Positions 9,959 through 18,262 of a DNA stretch of 64,000 bases are shown one piece after another. The notes under the pieces are model-generated. The model saw nothing but the letters and a program-made list of their open reading frames with translations. It ran no database searches and was not told the DNA's origin. The position numbers and the translations under genes were made by a program. Every line of letters begins with the position of its first letter. Positions within the stretch are counted from its first letter, which is position 1. This DNA comes from Aureimonas sp. AU22 (GTDB lineage Bacteria; Pseudomonadota; Alphaproteobacteria; Rhizobiales; Rhizobiaceae). The DNA lies in assembly GCF_001463745.1 (NCBI RefSeq), contig NZ_BBWJ01000044.1, positions 62,001-126,000 of the forward strand, read 5' to 3'.

Positions 9959-11143
9959 CGGCACCTTTCCATGATGACCGGTCCGCCATCGACGCAACCG
10001 AGCGCGTCGACTGGCGAGGTGCGTTCGCGGCCATAGCCTCGATAGCTGCGGTCGGGCTGGCGCTGGGGCTCGGCCTGCCGCTGCTCAGCGTCGTGCTCGA
10101 GAATCGCGGCGTTTCCACCACCCTCATCGGCCTCAACACCGCGGTCGCGGGCGTCGCCTCCCTGTTGGCCGCGCCGGCTGTCAGTCCGCTCGCGCGCCGG
10201 TTCGGCGTTCGCGGTACGCTCTTTCTGGCAATAGCCGCCGCGGCGGCGGCGAATGTCGGCTTCCATGTGTTTCAGCCGTTCTGGACATGGTTCCCACTGC
10301 GTCTCATGTTCCATTTTTCGGTGACGCTGATGTTCATCCTGTCCGAGTTCTGGATCGGCTCCGTTTCGCCGCCGGGCCGTCGAGGCCTGATCCTCGGCAT
10401 CTATGCGACGGTTCTCGCGCTCGGCTTCGCGTTGGGGCCCTTCCTATTCTCCCTCGTCGGAAGCGAAGGATTCTTGCCGTTTGGGCTCGGCGCCGGGATG
10501 ATCCTGCTTGCGGCGATCCCACTGGTCTCAGCGGGGCGATCGCAGCCTCGTTTCGATGTAGGCCAGAGCGCGCCCTTCCATGGCTACCTCCTGGCGGTAC
10601 CGAGCGCGACCTGCGCCGTTCTCGTCTTCGGCGCGGTTGAGTCCGGAGGTCTGGCCCTTTTCCCGATCTACGGCCTCTCCATCGGCTTCACCGAGGGCGG
10701 TGCGGCCCGACTTCTGACGGCGGTCGGTCTTGGCAGCGTGGCCCTTTCAAATCCCGCTCGGCCTTCTCAGCGACCGCGTCCGAGATCGGCGACACCTCCT
10801 TCTGGCGTTCGCCGCCATCGGTCTGGCTGGTTCCCTGTTTCTGCCTCTTCTGCAAGGGAACTGGATCCTTCTGGCGGCGGTCCTCTTCCTGTGGGGCGGC
10901 GTGGTGGCAGGGCTCTATACGGTCGGCCTCGCACACCTCGGCTCGAGGCTGCGGGGAACCGACCTCGCGGCTGCCAACGCGGCCTTTATCTTCTGCTACT
11001 CACTCGGCATGCTGATCGGCCCGCAAAGCCTCGGTCTCTCCATCGATCTGTTCGGGCCGGAAGGTTTCGCCTACACGTTGGCCGCGTTCTTCGCCGCTTA
11101 TCTCGTGACGATCGGAACGCGCACGCTGCGGCGTCCCTCTTGA
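9955..11143 (+). pseudogene. MFS transporter broken by a +1 frameshift
   Basis: The first frame encodes about 263 residues of a major-facilitator protein beginning MTAPFHDD, with typical hydrophobic helices (LALGLGLPLLSVVLENRG, LILGIYATVLALGFALGPF). After the Val codon at 10738 the frame loses all hydrophobic character. A second frame, in which the text continues FQIPLGLLSDRVRDRR, carries the remaining helices to the stop at 11143. Removing one C from the CCC at 10742-10744 joins the two parts cleanly (SVA-FQIPLGLL). This is either a genuine inactivating insertion or a base-call error in a short homopolymer. The start overlaps the NUDIX stop. The family resembles sugar or drug efflux MFS proteins, with the substrate unknown. 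Confidence 0.8.
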
Positions 11144-11167
11144 CTTGAGCGCCGCCATGCGTAGTGT
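11140..11167 (+). promoter_or_regulatory. Candidate sigma-70-type promoter for rpmG
   Basis: A TTGACT box at 11140-11145 is followed after 16 bases by TAGTGT at 11162-11167. It overlaps the stop of the MFS gene and would give a leader of about 160 bases before rpmG. The match is by eye only. Confidence 0.4.
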
Positions 11168-11336
11168 CCGCCGCGATAGTCGAGGCGGCTCGTCCGCCCC
11201 GTCGAGCATCGAGCCTGAACCCGGTCCGGTACTCGAATCCTCTCGAACCTGAAGTCCTGCAAGCCTCGTGCGACGGTCGCCCATCGCTCCGCCCCGCGCA
11301 GGACACGACAATTGATAGACGGACGGACCGAAGACC

Positions 11337-11504
11337 ATGGCCAAGGCAACGACCATCAAGATCAAGCTGCTGAGCACGGCGGACACCGGCTTCTTCTACG
11401 TGACGAAGAAGAACAGCCGCACGATGACCGACAAGCTCACCAAGACCAAGTACGACCCGGTCGCGCGCAAGCACGTCGAATTCCGCGAGACCAAGATCAA
11501 GTAA
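11337..11504 (+). CDS. rpmG: 50S ribosomal protein L33
   Basis: A 55-residue protein, [20 protein letters not shown] onward, ending in [13 protein letters not shown]. This is the normal length and sequence pattern of bacterial L33, a small protein of the large ribosomal subunit near the E site. It is the Cys-free form, lacking the CxxC pairs seen in zinc-binding L33 versions. It stands alone, with a candidate promoter upstream and a clear intrinsic terminator 29 bases downstream. Confidence 0.96.
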   Translation: MAKATTIKIKLLSTADTGFFYVTKKNSRTMTDKLTKTKYDPVARKHVEFRETKIK

Positions 11505-11532
11505 ACCTTTCCGGGTTGACCGATCGATGCAG

Positions 11533-11556
11533 CGCCGCCCCCTGGGGCGGCGTTTT
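11533..11556 (+). terminator. Intrinsic terminator of rpmG
   Basis: A perfect 8-bp stem (CGCCGCCC / GGGCGGCG) with a 4-base loop is followed by TTTT. Confidence 0.85.
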
Positions 11557-11889
11557 GCGTTTGGGGATGGTTTGCTGCAGTCGGGCGATGCGCGCGTCGT
11601 GAGGGCGGGATCTGTGGTCGGCCGGCGATCCGGAAGCGGTACGAGGAAACCGCTGGAAACCGGATGCCGGCCGACCGCCCCACGGGACCCAGGAGATGCG
11701 GCGGACCTGAGCATTCCATGGGGAAACTCGAAGGGAGCGGCTTGCCTGCGCCCTTTTTCCCACGCTCAGAGACTTGCCGAGAATCGTCCGGGAATCAATC
11801 CGGTGGACTGATTCCGTCCGTGATCTTTTCATGAATGGTTAACCTTGCGGCGCGCGGTCGGCTCCCAAGGGAACGACGTCAGGGTTCGG
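11557..11889. other. Intergenic stretch between convergent rpmG and divK
   Basis: I see no gene here on either strand. An inverted repeat GGAATCA-N11-TGATTCC lies near 11790-11815; both arms contain a GANTC site, the target of the CcrM methylase in alphaproteobacteria. A TTAACC at about 11839 resembles half of a CtrA site, but the second half is absent. In Caulobacter divK is followed by pleD; no trace of pleD is found in this space. Confidence 0.5.
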
Positions 11890-12261
11890 CTACGCGTCGC
11901 CCAGAAACGACTTGATCGTCTCGATGAACTTCGTGACCGAGATCGGCTTCGAGATATAGGCCTCGCACCCGCCCTGGCGGATGCGCTCCTCGTCGCCCTT
12001 CATCGCGAAGGCGGTGACGGCGATGACCGGGATGCGGCGCAGGTCGGGATCGGCCTTCAAGAGCTGCGTGACCTCCAGTCCCGAGATCTCGGGAAGCTGG
12101 ATATCCATGAGAATCAGGTCGGGTTGGCTCTCTCGTGCCAGGTCCATGGCCGTCAGGCCGCTACGGGTCTGGACAGTGCGGTAGCCATGCGCCTCGATGA
12201 GATCGCGGAAGAGCTTCATGTTGAGCTCGTTGTCCTCGACAATCATGACGGTCTTGGTCAT
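11890..12261 (-). CDS. divK: Single-domain response regulator DivK
   Basis: A 123-residue stand-alone receiver domain. In Caulobacter and relatives DivK is phosphorylated by DivJ, dephosphorylated by PleC and controls the CckA-CtrA cell-cycle pathway through DivL. The sequence follows Caulobacter DivK closely: [18 protein letters not shown], the phosphoacceptor D53 in [17 protein letters not shown], and [20 protein letters not shown] with KPIS. I start at the ATG at 12261 because the MTK start is conserved; an upstream in-frame start would add 9 residues of poor match. It is transcribed divergently from the DUF3572 gene. The usual operon partner pleD is not downstream. Confidence 0.95.
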   Translation of the reverse strand: MTKTVMIVEDNELNMKLFRDLIEAHGYRTVQTRSGLTAMDLARESQPDLILMDIQLPEISGLEVTQLLKADPDLRRIPVIAVTAFAMKGDEERIRQGGCEAYISKPISVTKFIETIKSFLGDA

Positions 12262-12349
12262 TGACGCAACCTTCCCCGCGGAATCCAATAGCTTCCGTTC
12301 CTGTGTCGGTTCGCAAAAGTACCCGCAATTTGATTTAACAAAGGTAGAA

Positions 12350-12688
12350 ATGCATCAACCGCCCGTGAGAGACGCGATCATGGTTAAAAAAGGCTTCGAA
12401 ACCGACGCCACTATCGACGACCAAGCGACGTCCCTTGCCATCGAAGGGCTGTCGTTCGTGGCGTCCGACACGGTACTCTTCAATCGCTTCCTTCGCCTCA
12501 CCGGACTGGAACTTGAGAACCTTCGCGACGCGGCGGGCGAGCCCGCGTTCCTTGCGGGTGTCCTGGACTTCATCATAGGCGACGAAACGACCCTGGAGGA
12601 GTTCGCGGCGCATGCCGGGGTGCGTCCTCAGGATGTCGCGGCGGCACGCCGGGCCTTCGGCACCGATTACGCCGAATCGTTCTCGTGA
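12350..12688 (+). CDS. DUF3572 family protein
   Basis: A 112-residue soluble protein matching the pattern of the DUF3572 family found next to divK in many Hyphomicrobiales; its function is unknown. The core is [34 protein letters not shown] and [19 protein letters not shown] chose the ATG at 12350 because AAGG lies about 5 bases upstream; ATG at 12380 (MVKKGFETD) is the alternative and would leave the core intact. The stop overlaps the GTG of the next gene, so the two are probably co-translated. Confidence 0.78.
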   Translation: MHQPPVRDAIMVKKGFETDATIDDQATSLAIEGLSFVASDTVLFNRFLRLTGLELENLRDAAGEPAFLAGVLDFIIGDETTLEEFAAHAGVRPQDVAAARRAFGTDYAESFS

Positions 12689-13371
12689 CGGGATCGAAGG
12701 CGACGACGCGCGGCCCCCGGGTCGCGGATTTGCCATGCCGCCACGGTGCGCTTCTCGTGCTCGACGTGGACGAAGTGGTGCTGCACTTCATCGCCCCGTT
12801 CTGTGAACTCCTCGAGGAATACGGAGCGAGGCTGCATTTCGACAGCTTCCGGCTGACCGGCAACGTCCGCTCCATCGCGACGGGTTCGGCGCTGACCGGG
12901 CACGAGCTGGATGGCGTGACGGAACGCCTCTATGCCGAGCAGGAGCAGCGACAGAAACCGGTGGAGGGCGTCGGCGAGGCCTTGGCACGGTTGTCGGCGG
13001 AAGCCGACATCGTGTTCCTGACGGCGATGACACCCGCGTTCTTCGACGAACGCAGGCGCCTTCTGGACGCTGCAGGCCTGCCCTACCCGATGATCGCCAC
13101 GGAGCGCTCGAAAGGCGGGGTCGTCGCAGAGCTTGCCGAGCGCTGGCAAGGACCGATCGCGTTCGCCGACGACCTGCCGCCCAATCTCGAGGGCGTTCGC
13201 CGCAGCGTGCCGGCGGTCCACCTCGTGCACCTCATGGCCAACGCGGACTTCCGACCGCATCTTCCCGCGATGCCCAAGCGCACGCTTCAGGCTTCCGACT
13301 GGGGGGAAGCGGAAGGCGCGCTTCGACGGATCGTTCGCGGTGACGCGGGCCCGAACGCGCAGGTCCCTTAG
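12685..13371 (+). CDS. HAD-superfamily-like hydrolase
   Basis: A 228-residue protein starting at a GTG that overlaps the DUF3572 stop. It has the outline of a haloacid-dehalogenase-type phosphatase: motif I LLVLDVDEVV with Asp27 and Asp29, motif II FLTAMTP with a Thr, a Lys in ERSKGGVV, and an acidic motif IV AFADDLPPN. Between motif I and II there is a helical cap-like insertion. The substrate cannot be predicted. It is convergent with dnaE, 40 bases away. Confidence 0.65.
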   Translation: MTGSKATTRGPRVADLPCRHGALLVLDVDEVVLHFIAPFCELLEEYGARLHFDSFRLTGNVRSIATGSALTGHELDGVTERLYAEQEQRQKPVEGVGEALARLSAEADIVFLTAMTPAFFDERRRLLDAAGLPYPMIATERSKGGVVAELAERWQGPIAFADDLPPNLEGVRRSVPAVHLVHLMANADFRPHLPAMPKRTLQASDWGEAEGALRRIVRGDAGPNAQVP

Positions 13372-13410
13372 CGCTGTCGCCCCACGGCTCGGGCGCGAGG
13401 TGCCTGCGCG

Positions 13411-16400
13411 TCAGACCAGCTCCACATCGACCACGCCGGGCGCCGCCTTGATGGCGCTCGCGATCTGCGGCGAGACGCGGAATCGGCCGGGAAGATCGAT
13501 CTCCACCTCGCGTTCCCCGTCGTTACGGACAAGGATCAGAGACACTTCGCTGTCGCCACCGGGCCGAAGCTGGCTGCGGACATGCGACAGCGGGCCCGCA
13601 TCGCGGAGGAAGACGCGCAGCGCCTTCTGCATCTTTTCCGCCTCCCCCTCCAGCGACTGCACCGCCGAGGCGCGCAGCGAGATGCCCTCCGGCCGATCCT
13701 CGGCCGAGACGGTCACGATGACCGAAGCGCCGGGCTCCAGCATGTCGCGGAAGTGGATCAGCGTCTCGGTGAAGAGGACGACCTCGTACTGACCCGTCGC
13801 GTCCGAAAGCTGGACGATGCCGATCTTGCCGCCGGACTTGGTCTTGCGCTCTTGGCGCGAGGTCACCGTGCCGGCAAGCCGCCCCGCGGTCTGGCCGCGT
13901 CGGACCCCGGCGACGACCTCGGCGTAGGACTGGACCTTCAGTCGCTTCAGCGCCGCCTTGTACTCGTCCAGTGGGTGCGCCGAGAGATAGAAGCCGATCG
14001 CCTGGAACTCCTTCAGGAGCCGTTCGGCGCTCGTCCAGCCCTGGACCTCGGCAAGGCGCAGCGGTTCGGGCCCGGCATTGGCACCGCCGAACATGTCGTG
14101 CTGTCCCGATGTGCGACCGGTTTGCGCCAGCGCGGCATAAGCCGCCAGGCGTTCGAGGTTGCCGCACAGGCGCGCCCGGTCGTGACCGAAGCAGTCGAGC
14201 GCACCGGCGCAGATCAGGTGCTCCAACGTGCGCTTGTTGACGATCTTCGGATCGATCCGGGCGAAGAAGTCCTCGAGGCTCGCGAACCGCCCGCCTTCGG
14301 TGCGGCGCTCCACGATATGCTCGACCGCTTGCTCGCCGACGCCCTTGATGGCGGCCATGGCGTAGATGATCTTGCCGTCCTCGACCTCGAAGGCGCGGAA
14401 CGACGTCTGCACCGACGGCGGCACCACCTCGATGCCGAGGCGCTTGGCGTCGAGGCGGAAGTCGTTGAGCTTGTCCGTGTTGCCCATGTCGAGCGTCATC
14501 GACCCGGCCAGGAACTCCACCGGGTGGTTCGCCTTGAGATAGGCCGTCTGATACGAGACCAGCGCATAGGCGGCGGCGTGGCTCTTGTTGAAGCCGTAGT
14601 CGGCGAACTTGGCCAGGAGATCGAAGATCGTGTTGGCCTGCGCCTTCTTGATGCCGCCCTTCTCGCAGCCCTCGACGAAGCGCACGCGCTGGACGTCCAT
14701 CTCGGCGCGGATCTTCTTGCCCATCGCGCGGCGCAGAAGGTCGGCTTCGCCCAGCGTATAGCCCGACAGGACCTGGGCGATCTGCATTACCTGTTCCTGG
14801 TAGACGATGACGCCTTGCGTCTCGCGCAGGATGGGCTCGATCTTCTCGTGGATGATCTCGACCTGTTCCTCGCCGTGCTTGCGCGCGTTGTAGACGGGTA
14901 TGTTCTCCATCGGGCCGGGACGATAGAGCGCGACGAGGGCGATGATGTCCTCGAAGCAGTCGGGCCGCATGCCGATCAGCGCCTTGCGCATGCCGATCGA
15001 TTCCACCTGGAAGACGCCGACCGTCTCGCCGCGGGTAAGGAGCTGATAGGTCGGTTCGTCGTCGAGCGGCAGGGCACCGAGGTCGATCTCGATGCCCCGC
15101 CGGGCGATCAGGTCGAGGGCGGTCTTCAGCGTCGTCAGCGTCTTGAGGCCGAGAAAGTCGAACTTGACCAGCCCCGCCTGCTCGACCCACTTCATGTTGA
15201 ACTGGGTGACGGGCATATCCGAGCGCGGATCCCGGTACATCGGAACCAGCTTCGACAGCGGCCGGTCGCCGATGACGATGCCGGCGGCATGGGTCGAGGC
15301 GTGGCGATAAAGGCCCTCGAGCTTCAGCGAGATCGTCAGGAGGCGGTCGACGACGTCCTCGGCCTTGCGGGCTTCCTGCAGCCGCGGCTCGTCCTCGAGC
15401 GCCTGCGCGAGCGTCACGGGGTTCGCTGGGTTCTGCGGCACCAGCTTGCAGAGCTTGTCGACATGGCCGTAGCTCATCTCGAGAACGCGGCCGACGTCGC
15501 GCAGCACGGCGCGCGCCTGCATCGAACCGAAGGTGATGATCTGCGCGACCTGCTCGCGGCCGTACTTCTCTTGGACGTAGCGGATCACCTCCTCGCGACG
15601 GTCCTGGCAGAAGTCGATGTCGAAGTCGGGCATCGACACGCGGTCCGGGTTGAGGAAGCGCTCGAAGAGCAGCGCGAACCGCAGGGGGTCGAGGTCGGTG
15701 ATGGTGAGCGAGTAGGCGACGAGCGAACCCGCGCCAGAGCCGCGCCCCGGCCCCACGGGGATCCCGTTGGCTTTCGCCCACTTGATGAAGTCCGACACGA
15801 TCAGAAAGTAGCCGGGGAACTTCATGCGCTCGATGACGGAGAGCTCGAACTCCAGCCGCTCGCGGTAGATCTCGACCGTCTGACCCGGCGCGGGACCATG
15901 TGCCGCAAGGCGTGCCTCCAGCCCCTCTTCCGCCTGCCGGCGCAACTCGCCGGCCTCGGCCCGCTCCGCCTCCAGCGCGTCGGCATCGGCGCCGGCGAAG
16001 CGCGGCAGGATCGGCTTGCGGGTGCGCACGCGATAGGAGCAGCGCCGCGCGATCTCGATCGTGTTCTCCAGGGCCTCCGGCAGATCGGCGAAGAGCTCCG
16101 CCATCTTGTTCTGGCTCTTGAGGCAATGGTCGCTGGTGAGGCGGCGCCGGTCCTCGTGGCTGACGAGGCGGTTGGATGCGACGGCGATCAACGCGTCGTG
16201 CGCATCGAAATCCTCGTCGCAGAAGAAGAAGGGCTCGTTGGTCGCAACGAGCGGCAGGCCGAGTTCGTAGGCCAGCGCGACGGTATCCGGCTCGGTACGA
16301 CGCTCGCGACCGCCATGTCGCTGAAGTTCGACATAGAGCCGGTCGCCGTAGAGCGCCGCCAGCGTCTGGAGCCGGGCGCGCGCAAGGCCCGCCTGCCCGG

Positions 16401-17010
16401 CTGCGATGGCCGTCCCGATGGGGCCGAGCGGACCGCCGGAGAGGACGATGAGACCGTCGGTGCGCCCTTCCAGCCACGCCACGGGCACATGCGGGCGCAC
16501 ATTGCCGTCATGGGCGAGATAGGAGAGGGAAACGATCTCGACGAGGTTCTCGTAGCCGCGTTCGTTCGCTGCGATGAAGGCCATCGGTGCGGCCGGACCG
16601 AAGCCGGATCGATCGCGCGGATTGACCTCGGCATCCGCGAAATCGACCTCGAGCTGGCAGCCGATGATCGGCTGGATACCGGCCTTAGCCGCCTTCTCCG
16701 AGAATTCCAGGGCGCCGAAGAGATTGTTCGTGTCGGCGATTCCGATGGCCGGAGCGCCGTCGCCCTTTGCAAATTTCACAATCTGGTCCGTGCGCAGTGC
16801 CCCTTCCAAAAGGGAGAAGGCGCTGTGCACGCGCAGATGGATGAAACGCGGCGGGGCAATCGGCTCGACGGACTCGGACACGGCGATCTCCTCGATCGTC
16901 GGCGCGTCGTCCTCGGACAGCTCGCCGACTGGCCGGAGATAGCCGATGTCGTCGTAGAACGACTCAAGGCTGATCTCGGCATCAGAAGATTCGTCAGTGT
17001 TCCAATCCAC
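13411..17010 (-). CDS. dnaE: DNA polymerase III alpha subunit (replicative, DnaE1 type)
   Basis: A 1199-residue C-family polymerase. The PHP domain begins FIHLRVHSAFSLLEGAL near residue 56. The palm carries GRGSGAGSLVAYSL and the catalytic acid motif PDFDIDF at about residues 460-466. The clamp-binding motif QHDMF lies near residue 970, and an OB domain and C-terminal tail follow. The length and internal clamp motif argue for DnaE1, not the error-prone DnaE2/ImuC. The annotated start is a GTG without a clear Shine-Dalgarno sequence, giving an unusual acidic N-terminal extension of about 55 residues. A GTG at 16881 with GAGGAG 6 bases upstream is an alternative start closer to the family norm. 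A short ORF with LexA-type boxes lies directly upstream. Confidence 0.95.
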   Translation of the reverse strand: MDWNTDESSDAEISLESFYDDIGYLRPVGELSEDDAPTIEEIAVSESVEPIAPPRFIHLRVHSAFSLLEGALRTDQIVKFAKGDGAPAIGIADTNNLFGALEFSEKAAKAGIQPIIGCQLEVDFADAEVNPRDRSGFGPAAPMAFIAANERGYENLVEIVSLSYLAHDGNVRPHVPVAWLEGRTDGLIVLSGGPLGPIGTAIAAGQAGLARARLQTLAALYGDRLYVELQRHGGRERRTEPDTVALAYELGLPLVATNEPFFFCDEDFDAHDALIAVASNRLVSHEDRRRLTSDHCLKSQNKMAELFADLPEALENTIEIARRCSYRVRTRKPILPRFAGADADALEAERAEAGELRRQAEEGLEARLAAHGPAPGQTVEIYRERLEFELSVIERMKFPGYFLIVSDFIKWAKANGIPVGPGRGSGAGSLVAYSLTITDLDPLRFALLFERFLNPDRVSMPDFDIDFCQDRREEVIRYVQEKYGREQVAQIITFGSMQARAVLRDVGRVLEMSYGHVDKLCKLVPQNPANPVTLAQALEDEPRLQEARKAEDVVDRLLTISLKLEGLYRHASTHAAGIVIGDRPLSKLVPMYRDPRSDMPVTQFNMKWVEQAGLVKFDFLGLKTLTTLKTALDLIARRGIEIDLGALPLDDEPTYQLLTRGETVGVFQVESIGMRKALIGMRPDCFEDIIALVALYRPGPMENIPVYNARKHGEEQVEIIHEKIEPILRETQGVIVYQEQVMQIAQVLSGYTLGEADLLRRAMGKKIRAEMDVQRVRFVEGCEKGGIKKAQANTIFDLLAKFADYGFNKSHAAAYALVSYQTAYLKANHPVEFLAGSMTLDMGNTDKLNDFRLDAKRLGIEVVPPSVQTSFRAFEVEDGKIIYAMAAIKGVGEQAVEHIVERRTEGGRFASLEDFFARIDPKIVNKRTLEHLICAGALDCFGHDRARLCGNLERLAAYAALAQTGRTSGQHDMFGGANAGPEPLRLAEVQGWTSAERLLKEFQAIGFYLSAHPLDEYKAALKRLKVQSYAEVVAGVRRGQTAGRLAGTVTSRQERKTKSGGKIGIVQLSDATGQYEVVLFTETLIHFRDMLEPGASVIVTVSAEDRPEGISLRASAVQSLEGEAEKMQKALRVFLRDAGPLSHVRSQLRPGGDSEVSLILVRNDGEREVEIDLPGRFRVSPQIASAIKAAPGVVDVELV

Positions 17011-17074
17011 GGGGCAGAGTCCAGCCTTGGATCTTGGGATCGGCCCGCCCCCGCAGGGCCATCCCCAGATATGA

Positions 17075-17158
17075 TCAGAGAATGTGGACGATCAGCGCGA
17101 AGCTCATGAAGAAGAGCGAAAGCGCGGTCAGCGAAGCGAGTTCCTTCAGGATCAGCAT
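17075..17158 (-). CDS. 27-residue single-span membrane protein, candidate SOS-induced
   Basis: A short ORF below the usual calling limit. It starts with ATG preceded by AAAGGGGAA at good spacing and ends in TGA. The product begins MLILKELASLTALSLFFMSF and ends ALIVHIL. After a short K/E-bearing N-terminus, nearly the whole chain is one hydrophobic helix. Immediately upstream are four GAAC blocks arranged as two GAAC-N7-GAAC boxes, the alphaproteobacterial LexA operator. In Caulobacter the SOS-induced division inhibitor SidA is a 29-residue single-span protein. The resemblance in size, topology and regulation is suggestive, but I cannot show sequence homology. It lies 64 bases upstream of dnaE on the same strand. 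Confidence 0.6.
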   Translation of the reverse strand: MLILKELASLTALSLFFMSFALIVHIL

Positions 17159-17161
17159 GTC

Positions 17162-17195
17162 GTTCCCCTTTCGTTCTGGTGTTCCTTTTTTGTTC
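17162..17195 (-). promoter_or_regulatory. Two tandem LexA-type operators
   Basis: On the minus strand the region reads GAAC-N7-GAAC-N4-GAAC-N7-GAAC; in plus coordinates the GTTC blocks are at 17162, 17173, 17181 and 17192. GTTC-N7-GTTC direct repeats are the established LexA site in alphaproteobacteria, and the distal copy has the typical T-rich spacer. The proximal box overlaps the Shine-Dalgarno sequence of the 27-codon ORF, so binding would block transcription of that ORF and probably of dnaE. Confidence 0.7.
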
Positions 17196-17789
17196 CATTT
17201 CGTTGTGGGGCGCAAGGGGCAGAGATCGGGATGGTGAAAGATTTCCTAAAATCGAACGGGACGCGCCGAAGCGCCCGCACCGCTTCGCGGCCGGGTCGAT
17301 AGGGAGGCGGATGCCGCCTCGCCTCGGTTCGGAGATGGGCGACGGGACGCCGGAGGCGAACCTCCGTTGGTTGTTGTTGGTGTGGTCCGCCTCCAGCGTC
17401 CCGCGCGGTGTTGTCCAGTTCCGGACCGGCGTGCGAAGCCGGCCCATGCGCCTTCGATGGGGGTTACGGAGGGCGCCTCGGCCCGATCGGTCCAACCGCT
17501 CTCACCGGTGGACGGGGGCTTTCTCCAGCGCCGAGTTTTCCAAGGAGCCACCTCGTTTTGGGCAGCCAACCCCCTATGCCAGGAACCGTCCGGGCCACGC
17601 TTCCTCCGGCAGGAAACGCATCGCGGACACCGCTCGCCAGCCCCTCCGAACGATCCCGGTGATCATTCGCGCCCATCCAGAATGGGCCGGCGATGGAGGA
17701 AGGTTAGTGTACGCCCCGCGGTATGGGGACATTCGGCTGAAAGATCGGCTGCGGATCTTGGAGCAAGGCACGCGCACGGCCGAGGGGCG
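17196..17789. other. Intergenic stretch upstream of the dnaE unit
   Basis: About 590 bases without a convincing gene. Open frames exist on both strands but have no start signals, family motifs or conserved composition. A small perfect hairpin (GAGGCGG-ATG-CCGCCTC) lies at 17304-17320 without a T run. The minus-strand promoter that feeds the SOS-boxed ORF must lie in its 17196-17260 part, but no clear -35/-10 pair is visible. Confidence 0.4.
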
Positions 17790-18182
17790 TCAGCCGTCGA
17801 GTTGCGCCTCGATCGCCGGCTTGTCGACGACGGACCAGACGGTCGCGATCCTTCCGTCGCGAAACTCGTAGATGACGTTCTCGGCGAAGCCGACAGTGCG
17901 GCCGTCGATCCGCAGACCGAGGAACTCACTCTTCGGCGAACAGCGAAATCAGAGACGGGCGGCGATGCGCGGCGGCTCGCAAACGAGGAGGTCGATTTGA
18001 AAGCCGAGGTCGGGGATGGCGGCGAAGTCATCCTCGAGCATCCGGCGGTAACCCGACAGGCCGAACGCACGCCCGTTGTGCTCGACGTTTTCGGCGACGT
18101 ATCGCCCGAGGTTCGCCCAGTCCTGCCGGTTGAGGCACGCGATGCAGGCACGGTAGACGTCGGGCAGCGACATCTCGGACAA
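17790..18182 (-). pseudogene. SnoaL-like ester cyclase interrupted by an in-frame TGA
   Basis: Read through one stop, this frame encodes a 130-residue SnoaL/ester-cyclase-type protein, a cone-shaped alpha+beta barrel family with diverse small-molecule substrates. The first part is MSLPDVYRACIACLNRQDW to EPPRIAARL. A TGA at 17949-17951 follows, and the same frame then continues FRCSPKSEFLGLRIDGR, TVGFAENVIYEFRDGRIATV and WSVVDKPAIEAQLDG. A CGA-to-TGA change would explain the stop, because Arg fits the position. The best start is a TTG at 18182 with GGAAAGG 8 bases upstream. It lies downstream of lolD on the same strand. Recent inactivation is likely, since the remainder is intact. Confidence 0.75.
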
Positions 18183-18262
18183 TGGTGTGACCTTTCCTCG
18201 CCGATGACAGCTCACTTCACGCCGAGACGTCGGTCCATGCCCATCCCCCGCGTCATGCCGCC

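Noticed and set aside
11839-11845. TTAACC as a CtrA binding site near divK
   Set aside because: The second TTAA at N7 spacing is missing and the site is downstream of divK.
12297-12312. GTTC repeat between divK and the DUF3572 gene that resembles a LexA box
   Set aside because: The spacer is 8 bases, not 7, and there is no second pair, unlike the dnaE locus.
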